DNA of 64,000 bases from an uncultured Anaeroplasmataceae bacterium (lineage in GTDB: Bacteria; Bacillota_I; Bacilli_A; Acholeplasmatales; Anaeroplasmataceae): the NCBI GenBank assembly GCA_910584005.1, contig CAJTXR010000002.1:1-64000 (forward strand), in the 5' to 3' direction. This document shows, in pieces, positions 7,554 through 16,033 of the stretch; the first letter of the stretch is position 1; the number at the start of each line of letters is the position of its first letter. The notes under the pieces are model-generated. The model was not told the DNA's origin. It saw only the letters and a program-made list of their open reading frames with translations, and did not search any database. Both the position numbers and the translations under genes were made by a program.

Positions 7554-8677
7554 GTGAATATTGATTTTCCACAAGAAATATATAAGGGGATTTATTCTAT
7601 CCCTTATAAAAATGGTAAGTATGTCAAATGTAAATTTCAATCTATACATATTAAAAATGAAGATATTTATCAGTTTGTCTTTTATACTCAAACCCAAGTT
7701 TTTCATCAAAATATTAATTTTGCAGATTTGAATTCATTTTTAAATGAAGTGTTAAAAAAAGATTTTCAATGTGTAGAACTTTTCACTAAGGAATATGTTT
7801 ATGGATACAAATTGACCAACAAAGGAAAACTACTAACTAATAAGCGAAAAAATAAAGAGCAATTTATTACTATAGATCACAACAAGAAAAAGAATTATTT
7901 AATAGAAGAAGGGATGGAAGTTCCAGCTTTAATTGATTTAGGTGTTATGACTAGTGATGGAAGAATTGTGAAAAGTAAAAATGAAAAATTTAAGCAAATC
8001 AATCGCTTCATTGAATTGATAGAAGATAGCATTCAAGATGAAATGTATTTAAAAATAATTGATTTTGGTTGTGGGAAAAGCTATCTTACTTTTATCTTAT
8101 ACTATTATTTAACCGAAATAAAAAAATACAATGTGATATAATCGGATTGGATTTAAAAGAAGAAGTTGTACATAAATGTAACCAAATTGCTGAAAAATAT
8201 AATTATACGCATTTGCATTTTTTTACTGGCGATATATCTCAATATATGGAAGAACAAAATGTCAATATGATTGTGACACTTCACGCATGTGATACGGCAA
8301 CGGATTATGCCCTGTTTCATGCGATACAAATGAAATGTCGATACATTTTTTCTGTTCCTTGCTGTCAACATGAAATAAATATGCAATTAAAGTCAGATAA
8401 ATATCATATGATTACTCGTCATGGCATATTAAAAGACAGAATATCTGCTATACTAACAGATAGTATTCGGGCAAATTTATTACAATATATGGGATATAAA
8501 ACGCAAATTTTAGAGTATATAGACACTGAGGGTTCTTTAAAAAATTTATTTATTCGAGCTACTTTTGAAAATTTAAAATCAAATGCTAATTTATTAAAAG
8601 AAGTAGAAGATACCTTAAATTATTTTCAGATTCATCAAACTTTATATGAACTTTTAAAAACAAAAGATTGCCTATGA
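7554..8677 (+). pseudogene. Class I SAM-dependent methyltransferase, reading frame interrupted at an A7 run
   Basis: The first frame (GTG at 7554, through 8141) encodes an N-terminal domain, then the NYLIEEG...PALIDLGVMTSDG segment typical of a Firmicutes SAM-methyltransferase family, and the SAM-binding motif IIDFGCGKSYLTF. The second frame (from about 8120 to 8677) continues with DIIGLDLKEE, then VTLHACDTATDYAL, SVPCCQHE and RANLLQ, all of the same family. Together they would make about 374 residues, which I believe to be family length. A heptamer A AAA AAA lies in the zero frame at 8120-8126, exactly where a -1 slip joins the halves. So this may be a mutation, a sequence error, or a gene rescued by ribosomal or polymerase slippage. 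Substrate unknown. Confidence 0.7.
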
Positions 8678-8691
8678 TGGCAATCTTTTTT
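8663..8691. terminator. Bidirectional terminator between methyltransferase and pectinesterase
   Basis: Stem aaagattgcc/ggcaatcttt is flanked by A on the left and T on the right, so it can serve both converging genes. It overlaps the end of the methyltransferase reading frame. Confidence 0.8.
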
Positions 8692-9616
8692 AATTGAATT
8701 TATCTAGCTCTATATAAGTAAAATAGGAAGATAAATATTCTTCACTTTCTTTTTTAGTTAATACATGTGCCCAAGCAGCACGTTGATTTAAGTTGATGCC
8801 TTCTGAATATTCATAAAATCTTGCTGTTTTATCTCGCTCAGTATTATTCCATTTATTATATCCTATAGGTAATATATGCGTTCCCATATTGCACTGAATA
8901 AAAGCTGCACAACCATAATCTCGCCAAGGCCTTGCTAGATAAGCAGGTGTCTGATTGCCTATGAAACTACATTGATAAAATAAATAACCATAAGGTATTT
9001 CTAATGGATGAGAAGGAGCAGTAACATAGGTTGCCTCCATATGAGTGCGGTTTAAAGAAATAAGTTTGCACTGCTGAAATAATGCAGTAGCAGATCCGAA
9101 AATAAAATCCACATCTCCTTCAATTGTGCAGTTGTAATAAAACTGTTTTGTAGGCATGCCTTTTAAACGTTTTTCAGGGTAAAACCCTTCATACCTTTCT
9201 AACAAATCTTTAGGCATAGGGCCAGTAAATAAAGTATCTTGTGCACTCTTTATAAAACAATTTCTACATGAAAAGTAGGATCCATCTACATGAAGAGCTA
9301 CTGCTTGCCCGTAAACCTCTGATGGAGTAGCTTCATTTTGAATTATAAGGTTTTCAATTTTTACATGGTCTGCTCCAACATATAAAGTAAAAGTGTTAAA
9401 TGTATTACACTCATTATAATTTTCCATTATTTTATGATAATAATCTTTATTTGTAAGAATAGCCTTTAATGGATGTTTTGCTTTTAAATAAATGTTTGGA
9501 ACCCATATTTCAATTTTCTCACGATAGATTCCATCTTCTAAAATTAAAACATCTCCAGATTTCGCTTTACTAAGGATAGAATTTATAGACATGCTTGGAA
9601 AAATTTTGTATTCCAT
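8690..9616 (-). CDS. Pectin methylesterase (carbohydrate esterase family 8), cytosolic
   Basis: 308 residues. It removes methyl groups from galacturonate units, giving methanol and free carboxylates. Family marks in order: GQAVALHVDG, the catalytic segment SAQDTLFTG, DVDFIFGSA with the second catalytic Asp, and LARPWRDYG, the family's L-x-R-P-W. The right-handed beta-helix repeats fit the length. The N-terminus (MEYKIFPSMS) has no signal peptide, unlike secreted plant-pathogen enzymes, so it should act on imported oligosaccharides. Ribosome site GAGGTGAGA. It is divergent from the transporter operon that contains the GH28 polygalacturonase, sharing a control region, which supports a joint pectin pathway. 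Confidence 0.9.
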   Translation of the reverse strand: MEYKIFPSMSINSILSKAKSGDVLILEDGIYREKIEIWVPNIYLKAKHPLKAILTNKDYYHKIMENYNECNTFNTFTLYVGADHVKIENLIIQNEATPSEVYGQAVALHVDGSYFSCRNCFIKSAQDTLFTGPMPKDLLERYEGFYPEKRLKGMPTKQFYYNCTIEGDVDFIFGSATALFQQCKLISLNRTHMEATYVTAPSHPLEIPYGYLFYQCSFIGNQTPAYLARPWRDYGCAAFIQCNMGTHILPIGYNKWNNTERDKTARFYEYSEGINLNQRAAWAHVLTKKESEEYLSSYFTYIELDKFN

Positions 9617-9636
9617 ATTCTCTCACCTCATTTTTA

Positions 9637-9642
9637 TTATAC
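9637..9642 (-). promoter_or_regulatory. Extended -10 of the pectin methylesterase promoter
   Basis: On the minus strand TGGTATAAT provides an extended -10; the -35 region is poor. It lies about 20 bases before the start codon. The cre-like site at 9694-9707 lies upstream of it. Confidence 0.5.
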
Positions 9643-9693
9643 CATAAATTATGCAAAATTTAGGATATATTGTAAAACAGTTCTATTAAAAAA

Positions 9694-9707
9694 ATTAAGC
9701 GTTTTCT
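9694..9707 (+). promoter_or_regulatory. cre/LacI-like operator 1
   Basis: The sequence ATTAAGCGTTTTCT fits the CcpA cre consensus (TGWAARCGYTWNCW) except at the first two bases. It lies immediately upstream of the -35 of the transporter operon and upstream of the divergent esterase promoter. Confidence 0.4.
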
Positions 9708-9708
9708 A

Positions 9709-9737
9709 TTGACTATAAAGTTTAGAAATGTTAAAAT
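9709..9737 (+). promoter_or_regulatory. Promoter of the pectin-oligosaccharide ABC operon
   Basis: TTGACT at 9709-9714 and TAAAAT at 9732-9737 have a 17-base spacer. The first gene begins about 260 bases later, so the operon has a long AT-rich leader. The leader shows a small hairpin (cttattc/gaataag, 9969-9985) just before the ribosome site. Confidence 0.6.
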
Positions 9738-9751
9738 AACAATTGAAGTTA

Positions 9752-9776
9752 TGTAAGCGTTATTTTTTCACGCTTA
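9752..9776 (+). promoter_or_regulatory. cre/LacI-like operator 2 inside an inverted repeat
   Basis: TGTAAGCGTTATTT at 9752-9765 matches the cre consensus at all but one defined position. Its taagcg arm is mirrored by cgctta at 9771-9776. The site lies a few bases downstream of the expected transcription start, a position where a repressor would block RNA polymerase. Confidence 0.45.
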
Positions 9777-10015
9777 AAATTGAATGAAAATTCTGTTTTT
9801 ATTCATAGACTTCTTTAATACTTTTATTGAAAAGTTTTAAGTTTTTTTTAATAGAAAGTATTTTAGTTTTAGGAATTATAGGAGCAAACATTTTAAATTG
9901 TTTTACAAAAAGGTGTTCTTGCCAGTCGTTTCTGTGTAAGTATGGAGCGTTCTAATATATATTCCTAACTTATTCATAGAATAAGGGGGGATGAAATACG
10001 AGTTTAAAGAAATAC

Positions 10016-10660
10016 ATGCTTGTTGATTTAGCTATATTAGGCGTGATTGGTGTCATTGTTGAAGCAATTGGAATTTATGCATTTAATGCAATGTTAACTT
10101 GTGTGATGATGTCTACAGCATTTTCACTATTAATTATGTTTGCTGCAACCACTCGCTGGGGGTGGAAGGGTTTAATTCTTGCACCAATATTAGCACTAGC
10201 TACTATATTGTGTGGAAGATTTTTAAATCCAAGAGTTACTTATCGAATAAATTATGATTGGAAACTCTACATTGCTACAGTTTTCCAGCTTTTAAGTGTT
10301 TCATTTAATATCTTGTGGTTTAAAAAAATTAAAGATGAATATCAAACTACGAAATCAATTCAATTAACTTTTGGGTTATGTGCAATTGATTGCATAATAT
10401 CTTTACTAGTTTTAAGCTTGGTTTATTTAATACTAGCTAAAAAATTTTTACTCTTATCTTTTATAATATGGAATGCATTTGGATATGCAATTCTATTTGT
10501 GGGGGCATTTATTCTAAGTAGGCAAAATATTTTAGTTAATATCAAAAAAGATCTTATACGAAAAGAACAAGATAGGAAAGAAGCAGAAACGGATTTTAGT
10601 TTAAATTTATCTGATGAAGAGAAACTTGACGAACAGAAAGGGGATTATAAGAATGGATAA
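10016..10660 (+). CDS. Six-helix membrane protein at the head of the pectin ABC operon
   Basis: 214 residues from the ATG, with about six hydrophobic segments (roughly 3-22, 25-45, 50-68, 85-103, 118-140, 145-165) and a charged cytosolic C-terminal tail. The ATG at 10016 has no ribosome site at a sensible distance. A strong AGGGGGGATG box (9984-9993) sits a few bases before an in-frame ACG at 9998, which would add six residues (SLKKY before MLVD). The true start may be that ACG. I do not recognise the family. The small multi-helix shape resembles transporter accessory or substrate-binding membrane subunits. It overlaps the next permease gene by eight bases, so the two are translationally coupled. 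Confidence 0.65.
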   Translation: MLVDLAILGVIGVIVEAIGIYAFNAMLTCVMMSTAFSLLIMFAATTRWGWKGLILAPILALATILCGRFLNPRVTYRINYDWKLYIATVFQLLSVSFNILWFKKIKDEYQTTKSIQLTFGLCAIDCIISLLVLSLVYLILAKKFLLLSFIIWNAFGYAILFVGAFILSRQNILVNIKKDLIRKEQDRKEAETDFSLNLSDEEKLDEQKGDYKNG

Positions 10661-11675
10661 GACAATTAATCAAGACATTGTCGATCAAGTGGAACGTAAC
10701 AGATGGAAAAATATATTACATACAATAGTTAAGGATTGGCGTTTGTATGTGTTATTGATTCCAATGTTATTATTCCTCGTACTTTATAAGTACAGACCAA
10801 TTGCTGGTATTTTGGAGGGATTCCGCTGGGGAACTGGAACAGATTTAAGAGCTACACAATGGGCTGGTTTCAAATGGGGAGCTTTGTTGTTTAGTTCTAC
10901 TAGTCAATATTCTTCTTGGTTCTGGAGAGCTTTTAGAAATACGTTTGTAAATAGTATGTATGGATTATTTTTTGGTTTTCCAATTCCAATTTTCCTAGCA
11001 TTATTATTTAGTGAAGTTAAAAATGAAAAGTATCGTAGTTTTTTACAGGTATGTTGTTACTTACCTCACTTTGTTTCTGTTGTTGCGATCACAACATTGA
11101 TTCGTTTATGGTGTGAAAAGACAACTGCAATAAGAGCTGCCGGTATATTAAATCAAGTATTAAGTTCTATGGGATGGTTAGAAAGTGGAACCAATGTATT
11201 ATCATCCCCTCGTTTCTTTAGACCAATTTATCAAATTTCTGGTGTTTGGGAAGGTGCAGGTTATGGTTCTATCGTTTATTTTGCTGCTGTAATGGCAATA
11301 TCACCAACCAATTATGAAGCGGCCAGAATAGATGGAGCTTCCAAATGGCAACAAATTCGGTATGTAACTCTTCCTGGTATGGCTCCTACACTAACAATTA
11401 TGTTGATTATGCGTGTTGGTCAGATTTTAAATGTAGGATATGAAAAAATTATTCTTTTAGTAGGTACAGAATCAAATTCTTATGAAACATCAGAAGTTAT
11501 TTCTACCTTAGTTTATCGTTTGAGTGGACGAGCAGGAGATTCATCAACCATTGCGGCTGAAGGTGCTCAACAAATTGGTATAGTTGCAGACTTATTTAAC
11601 TCATTGATTGCGATGTGCTTAGTTTTAGGAGCAAATGCAATCAGTAGAAGAGTTTCATCTACATCATTATTCTAG
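10653..11675 (+). CDS. ABC sugar transporter permease (LplB/YteP type)
   Basis: 340 residues with six membrane helices. The binding-protein-dependent permease loop EAARIDGASKWQQIRYVTLP (EAA motif) near residue 220 contacts the ATPase. The N-terminal DWRLYVLLIPMLLFLVLYKY is typical of the LplB/YteP subfamily, which imports oligosaccharides such as rhamnogalacturonan or polygalacturonan fragments. The start at 10653 has GAAAGGGG upstream; an earlier in-frame ATG lies inside the previous gene. Partner of the following permease. Confidence 0.92.
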   Translation: MDKTINQDIVDQVERNRWKNILHTIVKDWRLYVLLIPMLLFLVLYKYRPIAGILEGFRWGTGTDLRATQWAGFKWGALLFSSTSQYSSWFWRAFRNTFVNSMYGLFFGFPIPIFLALLFSEVKNEKYRSFLQVCCYLPHFVSVVAITTLIRLWCEKTTAIRAAGILNQVLSSMGWLESGTNVLSSPRFFRPIYQISGVWEGAGYGSIVYFAAVMAISPTNYEAARIDGASKWQQIRYVTLPGMAPTLTIMLIMRVGQILNVGYEKIILLVGTESNSYETSEVISTLVYRLSGRAGDSSTIAAEGAQQIGIVADLFNSLIAMCLVLGANAISRRVSSTSLF

Positions 11676-11685
11676 GAGGCTATAT

Positions 11686-12546
11686 ATGAAAAGATTAGAT
11701 CGTTCAGAGATAATATTTAAGGTTTTAGCCTATGTGATATTAACTATTTTTGCTATTGCATGCTTATATCCATTTATTTATCTATTGTCTGCTTCAGTAT
11801 CTAGTGTAGAAGCAATGGATAAAGGAATTGTATATTTATGGCCTATTGGTTTCCAAATCAAAGCATATCAAGAAGTATTTTCTGATTCATTATTCTGGTT
11901 AGCTTATTGTAATACCCTATTCTATACAATGTATGGTACAATTGTTTCCATGCTTGTTGCTATTACAGGTGCTTATGCATTATCAAAAACAAGATTAATG
12001 TTTGGTCGAGGATTTAATTTCTTGCTTACATTTACAATGTGGTTTAGTGCAGGTTTGATTCCTACATATTACAATTTTAAATCCTTAGGGGTTGATAATA
12101 GGTATATGTATATTATTGCTTTAGGATTCAATGCATTTAATATTATATTATTAAGAAATTACTTTAGCTCAGTTTCTACTGAGATAGAAGAAGCTGCTAC
12201 AATAGATGGTGCTACAGAATTCCAATTATTGACAAAAATTTATATTCCTATGTCAAAAGCATCTATTGCTACCGTTGCTATGTTCTATGCAATGTCACGT
12301 TGGAATGGTTATTTGTGGGCTCAAATGTTATTGGGTACAGATGATCAGCCATTACAGGTTTATATCCGACGGGTATTAGAAACTGTATTAGATAAAGTAG
12401 GAGCTGGAGGAGTTGTTTTGGATTACTCGCCTTATTCTATGCAGTATGCATTATTAGTTTGTTCTATCATTCCTATCATCGTTATTTACCCTAAAATTCA
12501 AAAGTATTTTGCTGCGGGTGTTAACGTTGGTGGAGTTAAAGAATAG
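11686..12546 (+). CDS. ABC sugar transporter permease (LplC/YtcP type)
   Basis: 286 residues with six helices and the EAA loop IEEAATIDGATEFQLLTKIY around residue 167. The first helix segment (AYVILTIFAIACLYPFIYLLS) is followed by a long periplasm-side loop, as in YtcP/LplC. The start at 11686 lies behind AGGAGG; an ORF extension to 11635 overlaps the previous gene out of frame and is unlikely. Forms the heterodimeric channel with the gene before it. Confidence 0.93.
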   Translation: MKRLDRSEIIFKVLAYVILTIFAIACLYPFIYLLSASVSSVEAMDKGIVYLWPIGFQIKAYQEVFSDSLFWLAYCNTLFYTMYGTIVSMLVAITGAYALSKTRLMFGRGFNFLLTFTMWFSAGLIPTYYNFKSLGVDNRYMYIIALGFNAFNIILLRNYFSSVSTEIEEAATIDGATEFQLLTKIYIPMSKASIATVAMFYAMSRWNGYLWAQMLLGTDDQPLQVYIRRVLETVLDKVGAGGVVLDYSPYSMQYALLVCSIIPIIVIYPKIQKYFAAGVNVGGVKE

Positions 12547-12585
12547 AAAAAATAAAGTTTTAGGAAGGAAAAGAAGGAGAAAAAA

Positions 12586-14676
12586 ATGAAAAAGAAGACT
12601 TTATTATTAGGTGTTGCAGCCTTAGGTCTTGTAGCAACAGCTGCTAGTTGTGACAAGAAAGATGACAAAGATAAGTATGTAACACCAGATTTAGAAGGAA
12701 AAACCATGAATGTATATATCAACTATACAGGACAATATGGTGCAACCTTTACTGGAAAAGTAAGTAAGTTTGAATCTTACGAAAACCCAATTGATAAGCA
12801 AACCTATAGAAAAGGTGATTTGCTTCCAATGTGGAAAGAAGTACAAACTCAGTTAAAATGTACAATTAAAGATGCTGTTTGGGATGTTGATGAATATGTA
12901 GCAGTAAAAGATGATGATCAATATCTAAAATTGAAAGATTACGCTAATTTTAAGAATTTAGACTTAGTTATGTTAGGTAATTCTAACACAAATAAGTTAG
13001 CAGCTGATGGTAAGTTGTTAAACCTTAGCAAGTATATGGAATATATGCCAAACTATAAGGCATTCTTAGATGCAAACCCAGCTGTAAAAGCAGAAATGAC
13101 TACTGCTGATGGTGAAATGTTCACTATGCCATATTTTGATGGTATTAATAGTCCAGAACACTTATTCATTTTAAATGTTGAATTAGTAGAAGACTTATTA
13201 GATTCTGAGAATACAAATAACTTTGATACTGCACCTGCAAAAGATACAGTATATCAACCAATGATTGATACTTCAAAGGATTTCACAGTTGGTATTTCTG
13301 TAAATGGTAAGGCAAAGGATTTAACTGTTAAGAAGGCTACTAACCCAGTTGCAGCTCAAAATGCTTTAACAACTAAAAATGGTAAGACTTATGCAGATGC
13401 ATTAAGAAGCTATATTGATACTGCTTATATGCATGATAAGACATTTACAAAGCGTTCTGAAGTATTTACTTCTGAACACGCATGTTATACTACCGATGAT
13501 TTAATCGCTTTAATGCGTGTTGCAGTAAATAACAATGCTTTATTAAAAGCAAAATATGGTTATGAGAAAAATGTAGAAGGTTTTATTCCTCGTGAAGGAT
13601 CTAACTCTCGTATTGACTCAGTATTATGGTTAATGCAAATCTTTGGTATTCAAGGTATTCGTGGTATGGCAGAAAGTGATGCATTATACTATGACAAGGA
13701 TGGAAATCTTTGTGATGGTCGTACAACTGCTGCAAGCTATGATGGTCTAGCTAAACTTCATCAATTATATCAGGAAGGTTTAATCATTTCTGGATTTGAT
13801 GCTGGTGATAAAACAAAATATAACTCTTTATATTTAACTGGTAAGACTGGTGCTGCATTATGTATGTTTGATTACAATGCAACTCAAACAGTTAATAACA
13901 AAGTTGATAGCAATGGAATTGGTACAAAAGATTCTAAATTCAGCAAAGTTATGCCTGTATTACCTCCTCTAACTAAGTGGGAAAATGATAATATTTCTCC
14001 TACTAAGTATGCTTATACTAGATATTTAGAGTCTGCTCGTGCAAACAAGAAATCTGGTACAATTATTCCTAAGCATGATAATGAAGCTGATAATATTGCA
14101 GCATGTAAATTAGCTGATTACTTCTATTCAACAGAAGGTTCTTTATTACAAGACTATGGTCCAGCAGCTTACCGTGATGGTGAAATTAAGATTGGTCAAG
14201 AAACATTCCCTAAGTATAGCAAGACTGTTATTACTGCAGTGAATGAATCTGGTTTAGGTTGGAACAACTATTGTCGTATGGCTATGGGTACAACTCAAGG
14301 TATTGGACATGTACGTTCTAATGGTGTTGAAAACCAATTTACAAATGCAGCTGGTATTACAGGCGCAAGTAATGTATCTAACGCTGTTGCAAGTGGTGTT
14401 GTTAATGTAGCATTAACTTCAAGAAAAGCTGGTTTTGGTGCAACTGTTCCTGCTATTTGGTCTTCTAATCCTTCAACAGAAAATACAAATAAAGTTCAAT
14501 CTTTAATTGATTTCTGGAGTCGTGGTGTTGGTGGATCTGAATGGAGAGAAGTTGTATTAAAAGGTTGGGATGGATCTAGTAAGACTAGAGCTTCTTTAGA
14601 GGCATTATTTGCTCAATCTGCTGAATTATACTTATCTCACTATACAGCATTATTAAAATTACAACAAGCAAAATAA
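12586..14676 (+). CDS. Large ABC-transporter substrate-binding lipoprotein (LplA/YtcQ-like)
   Basis: 696 residues, larger than typical sugar-binding proteins. The N-terminus is a lipoprotein signal: MKKK, a hydrophobic stretch, then the lipobox AASC with Cys at residue 22. A short Asp/Lys-rich spacer follows. The body contains segments usual for family-1 solute-binding proteins (KLLNLSKYMEYMPNY, NSRIDSVLWLMQIFG). Next to LplB/LplC-type permeases, it should deliver pectin-derived oligosaccharides. GGAAGGAAAAGAAGGAG provides a strong ribosome site. Codons in this gene lean to a narrow set, which suggests high expression. A strong hairpin follows the gene. Confidence 0.9.
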   Translation: MKKKTLLLGVAALGLVATAASCDKKDDKDKYVTPDLEGKTMNVYINYTGQYGATFTGKVSKFESYENPIDKQTYRKGDLLPMWKEVQTQLKCTIKDAVWDVDEYVAVKDDDQYLKLKDYANFKNLDLVMLGNSNTNKLAADGKLLNLSKYMEYMPNYKAFLDANPAVKAEMTTADGEMFTMPYFDGINSPEHLFILNVELVEDLLDSENTNNFDTAPAKDTVYQPMIDTSKDFTVGISVNGKAKDLTVKKATNPVAAQNALTTKNGKTYADALRSYIDTAYMHDKTFTKRSEVFTSEHACYTTDDLIALMRVAVNNNALLKAKYGYEKNVEGFIPREGSNSRIDSVLWLMQIFGIQGIRGMAESDALYYDKDGNLCDGRTTAASYDGLAKLHQLYQEGLIISGFDAGDKTKYNSLYLTGKTGAALCMFDYNATQTVNNKVDSNGIGTKDSKFSKVMPVLPPLTKWENDNISPTKYAYTRYLESARANKKSGTIIPKHDNEADNIAACKLADYFYSTEGSLLQDYGPAAYRDGEIKIGQETFPKYSKTVITAVNESGLGWNNYCRMAMGTTQGIGHVRSNGVENQFTNAAGITGASNVSNAVASGVVNVALTSRKAGFGATVPAIWSSNPSTENTNKVQSLIDFWSRGVGGSEWREVVLKGWDGSSKTRASLEALFAQSAELYLSHYTALLKLQQAK

Positions 14677-14698
14677 TTAAAAAATTATAATAGTTTTG

Positions 14699-14738
14699 AG
14701 TATTCTAGGAGGAGAAAAACCTCCTCCTAGAAAATACT
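14699..14738 (+). other. Strong intercistronic hairpin after the binding-protein gene
   Basis: A perfect ten-pair stem ctaggaggag/ctcctcctag (14705-14714 with 14721-14730) is extended by agtatt/aatact. There is no T-run. Such hairpins downstream of binding-protein genes often stabilise the upstream mRNA and reduce downstream expression. Confidence 0.65.
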
Positions 14739-14754
14739 TGATTGGAGGGTATTT

Positions 14755-15450
14755 ATGACTCAATTTTTAAAAAAACATGCAAAATTGTTTTATCTAATAT
14801 TTGGTATATTTGGGTTTGCTTTCATTATTATAGCTTGCTTTTATATAACTCCTTATAATAATACAGCAGTGAACTATAACTCAGAAGTATTATCTGGAGA
14901 AATTCAAAGTATACAGAAGGGAAATGAATATTTAGCTTTATTCTGTGTAGATACAGGTACTAGTTTTTCTGGATTATACCAAACTATGTTTAAATTTAAT
15001 CGTTCACTTCAAACTGCAAATAATATGATTCTTTATTTAGGAGTAGTATCTTTGGTTATGTTGGCAATTATGTTTGTATGTGCAAATGTAACAAGAAAAA
15101 AATACTATATTTCAAATTTAGTTTCTGGTGTGGTTTGTCCTGCTATAACAATAATCTTTGCGATTGTGGCACTAATATTTAATTTCTTACCATTATCTAG
15201 TTTATCTAAAAACTATGATGATTTAAACTGGGGAGCATTAGCAAATCAGATTTCTTATGAGAACACAGTTAAATTATGGGAAAATAAAGATACGTCACAA
15301 TTTATGTTAAATTCAATTCCATTGATTGTTTACGGAATCGTAATCATCATCTTTATCTTAGTTACAGGAATGTTATTAGCATATAACGTATATAGATATA
15401 TGCTGACTAAGAAAGAATTAAGTGAAAAGGTGGTTGATCAAAATGCCTAA
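14755..15450 (+). CDS. Four-helix membrane protein, unknown, in the pectin ABC operon
   Basis: 231 residues. Hydrophobic segments are near residues 10-31, 93-116, 120-148 and 190-218. A long extracytoplasmic region lies between the first two (NNTAVNYNSEVLSGEIQ...). No known motif is seen. GGAGGG precedes the ATG. The gene overlaps the next one by eight bases. Its fixed place between binding protein and ATPase suggests a role in this transporter or in the envelope around it. Confidence 0.65.
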   Translation: MTQFLKKHAKLFYLIFGIFGFAFIIIACFYITPYNNTAVNYNSEVLSGEIQSIQKGNEYLALFCVDTGTSFSGLYQTMFKFNRSLQTANNMILYLGVVSLVMLAIMFVCANVTRKKYYISNLVSGVVCPAITIIFAIVALIFNFLPLSSLSKNYDDLNWGALANQISYENTVKLWENKDTSQFMLNSIPLIVYGIVIIIFILVTGMLLAYNVYRYMLTKKELSEKVVDQNA

Positions 15451-16030
15451 TAAAATAGAAAATAACGAAATTGTTAAGCCAACTGAAAAGGTATACTATA
15501 ACACAGAGAATCTTGAAGGAGAGATGATGCGTTATAGAAACAATTCATTATCTTATAAATTGGGAATGTTTGGAATACTTTTTAGTATTTTAGGAGCATT
15601 CGTAGGGTTCAACTCTTTATCTTGGAACTTTACAATCATATTTAAAATTCTTATGAACATTATTATATTGCTATTTGGGTTCCTTTCTATTGAAAAAGCA
15701 AAGGCTTATTCTAAAACTTATAGCTTTGTTTTAATCGGTATAGGTGTAGTTTGTGGACTTAGAATATTGTGGGCTCCATTGACCTTATTTGTAGATTATG
15801 CAGCTTACTTAAAAGACAATACAGTTGTTGGGTCTTTAGGTCCAACAATTACGGGGTCTTATTTAAATAATGCGTATTTATGGATGAACGGTTATGTAAG
15901 AGGTACAATAATGATTGTATTTTTAGTACTTGCAGCTCTTGCATTTATATCTAGTGGTCTAATTGGAGTAATCCGTTCTAAAAAATATTCTGAATTTATT
16001 GCTACACAGGATACTAGTAAGGGGGTATAA
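15443..16030 (+). CDS. Four-helix membrane protein, unknown, in the pectin ABC operon
   Basis: 195 residues from the ATG at 15443 (AAAGGTGG upstream; the ORF opens 21 bases earlier without a ribosome site). A charged N-terminal tail of about 35 residues is followed by helices near 40-62, 65-85, 92-112 and 150-172. An extracytoplasmic loop lies before the last one. No recognised domain. It overlaps the preceding gene and is followed three bases later by the ATPase gene. Confidence 0.65.
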   Translation: MPNKIENNEIVKPTEKVYYNTENLEGEMMRYRNNSLSYKLGMFGILFSILGAFVGFNSLSWNFTIIFKILMNIIILLFGFLSIEKAKAYSKTYSFVLIGIGVVCGLRILWAPLTLFVDYAAYLKDNTVVGSLGPTITGSYLNNAYLWMNGYVRGTIMIVFLVLAALAFISSGLIGVIRSKKYSEFIATQDTSKGV

Positions 16031-16033
16031 GAG

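Noticed and set aside
9991..10026. 11-codon frame starting at an ATG beside the pectin operon ribosome site
   Set aside because: The ATG touches the ribosome site, too close for initiation; it is better explained as background to the true start.
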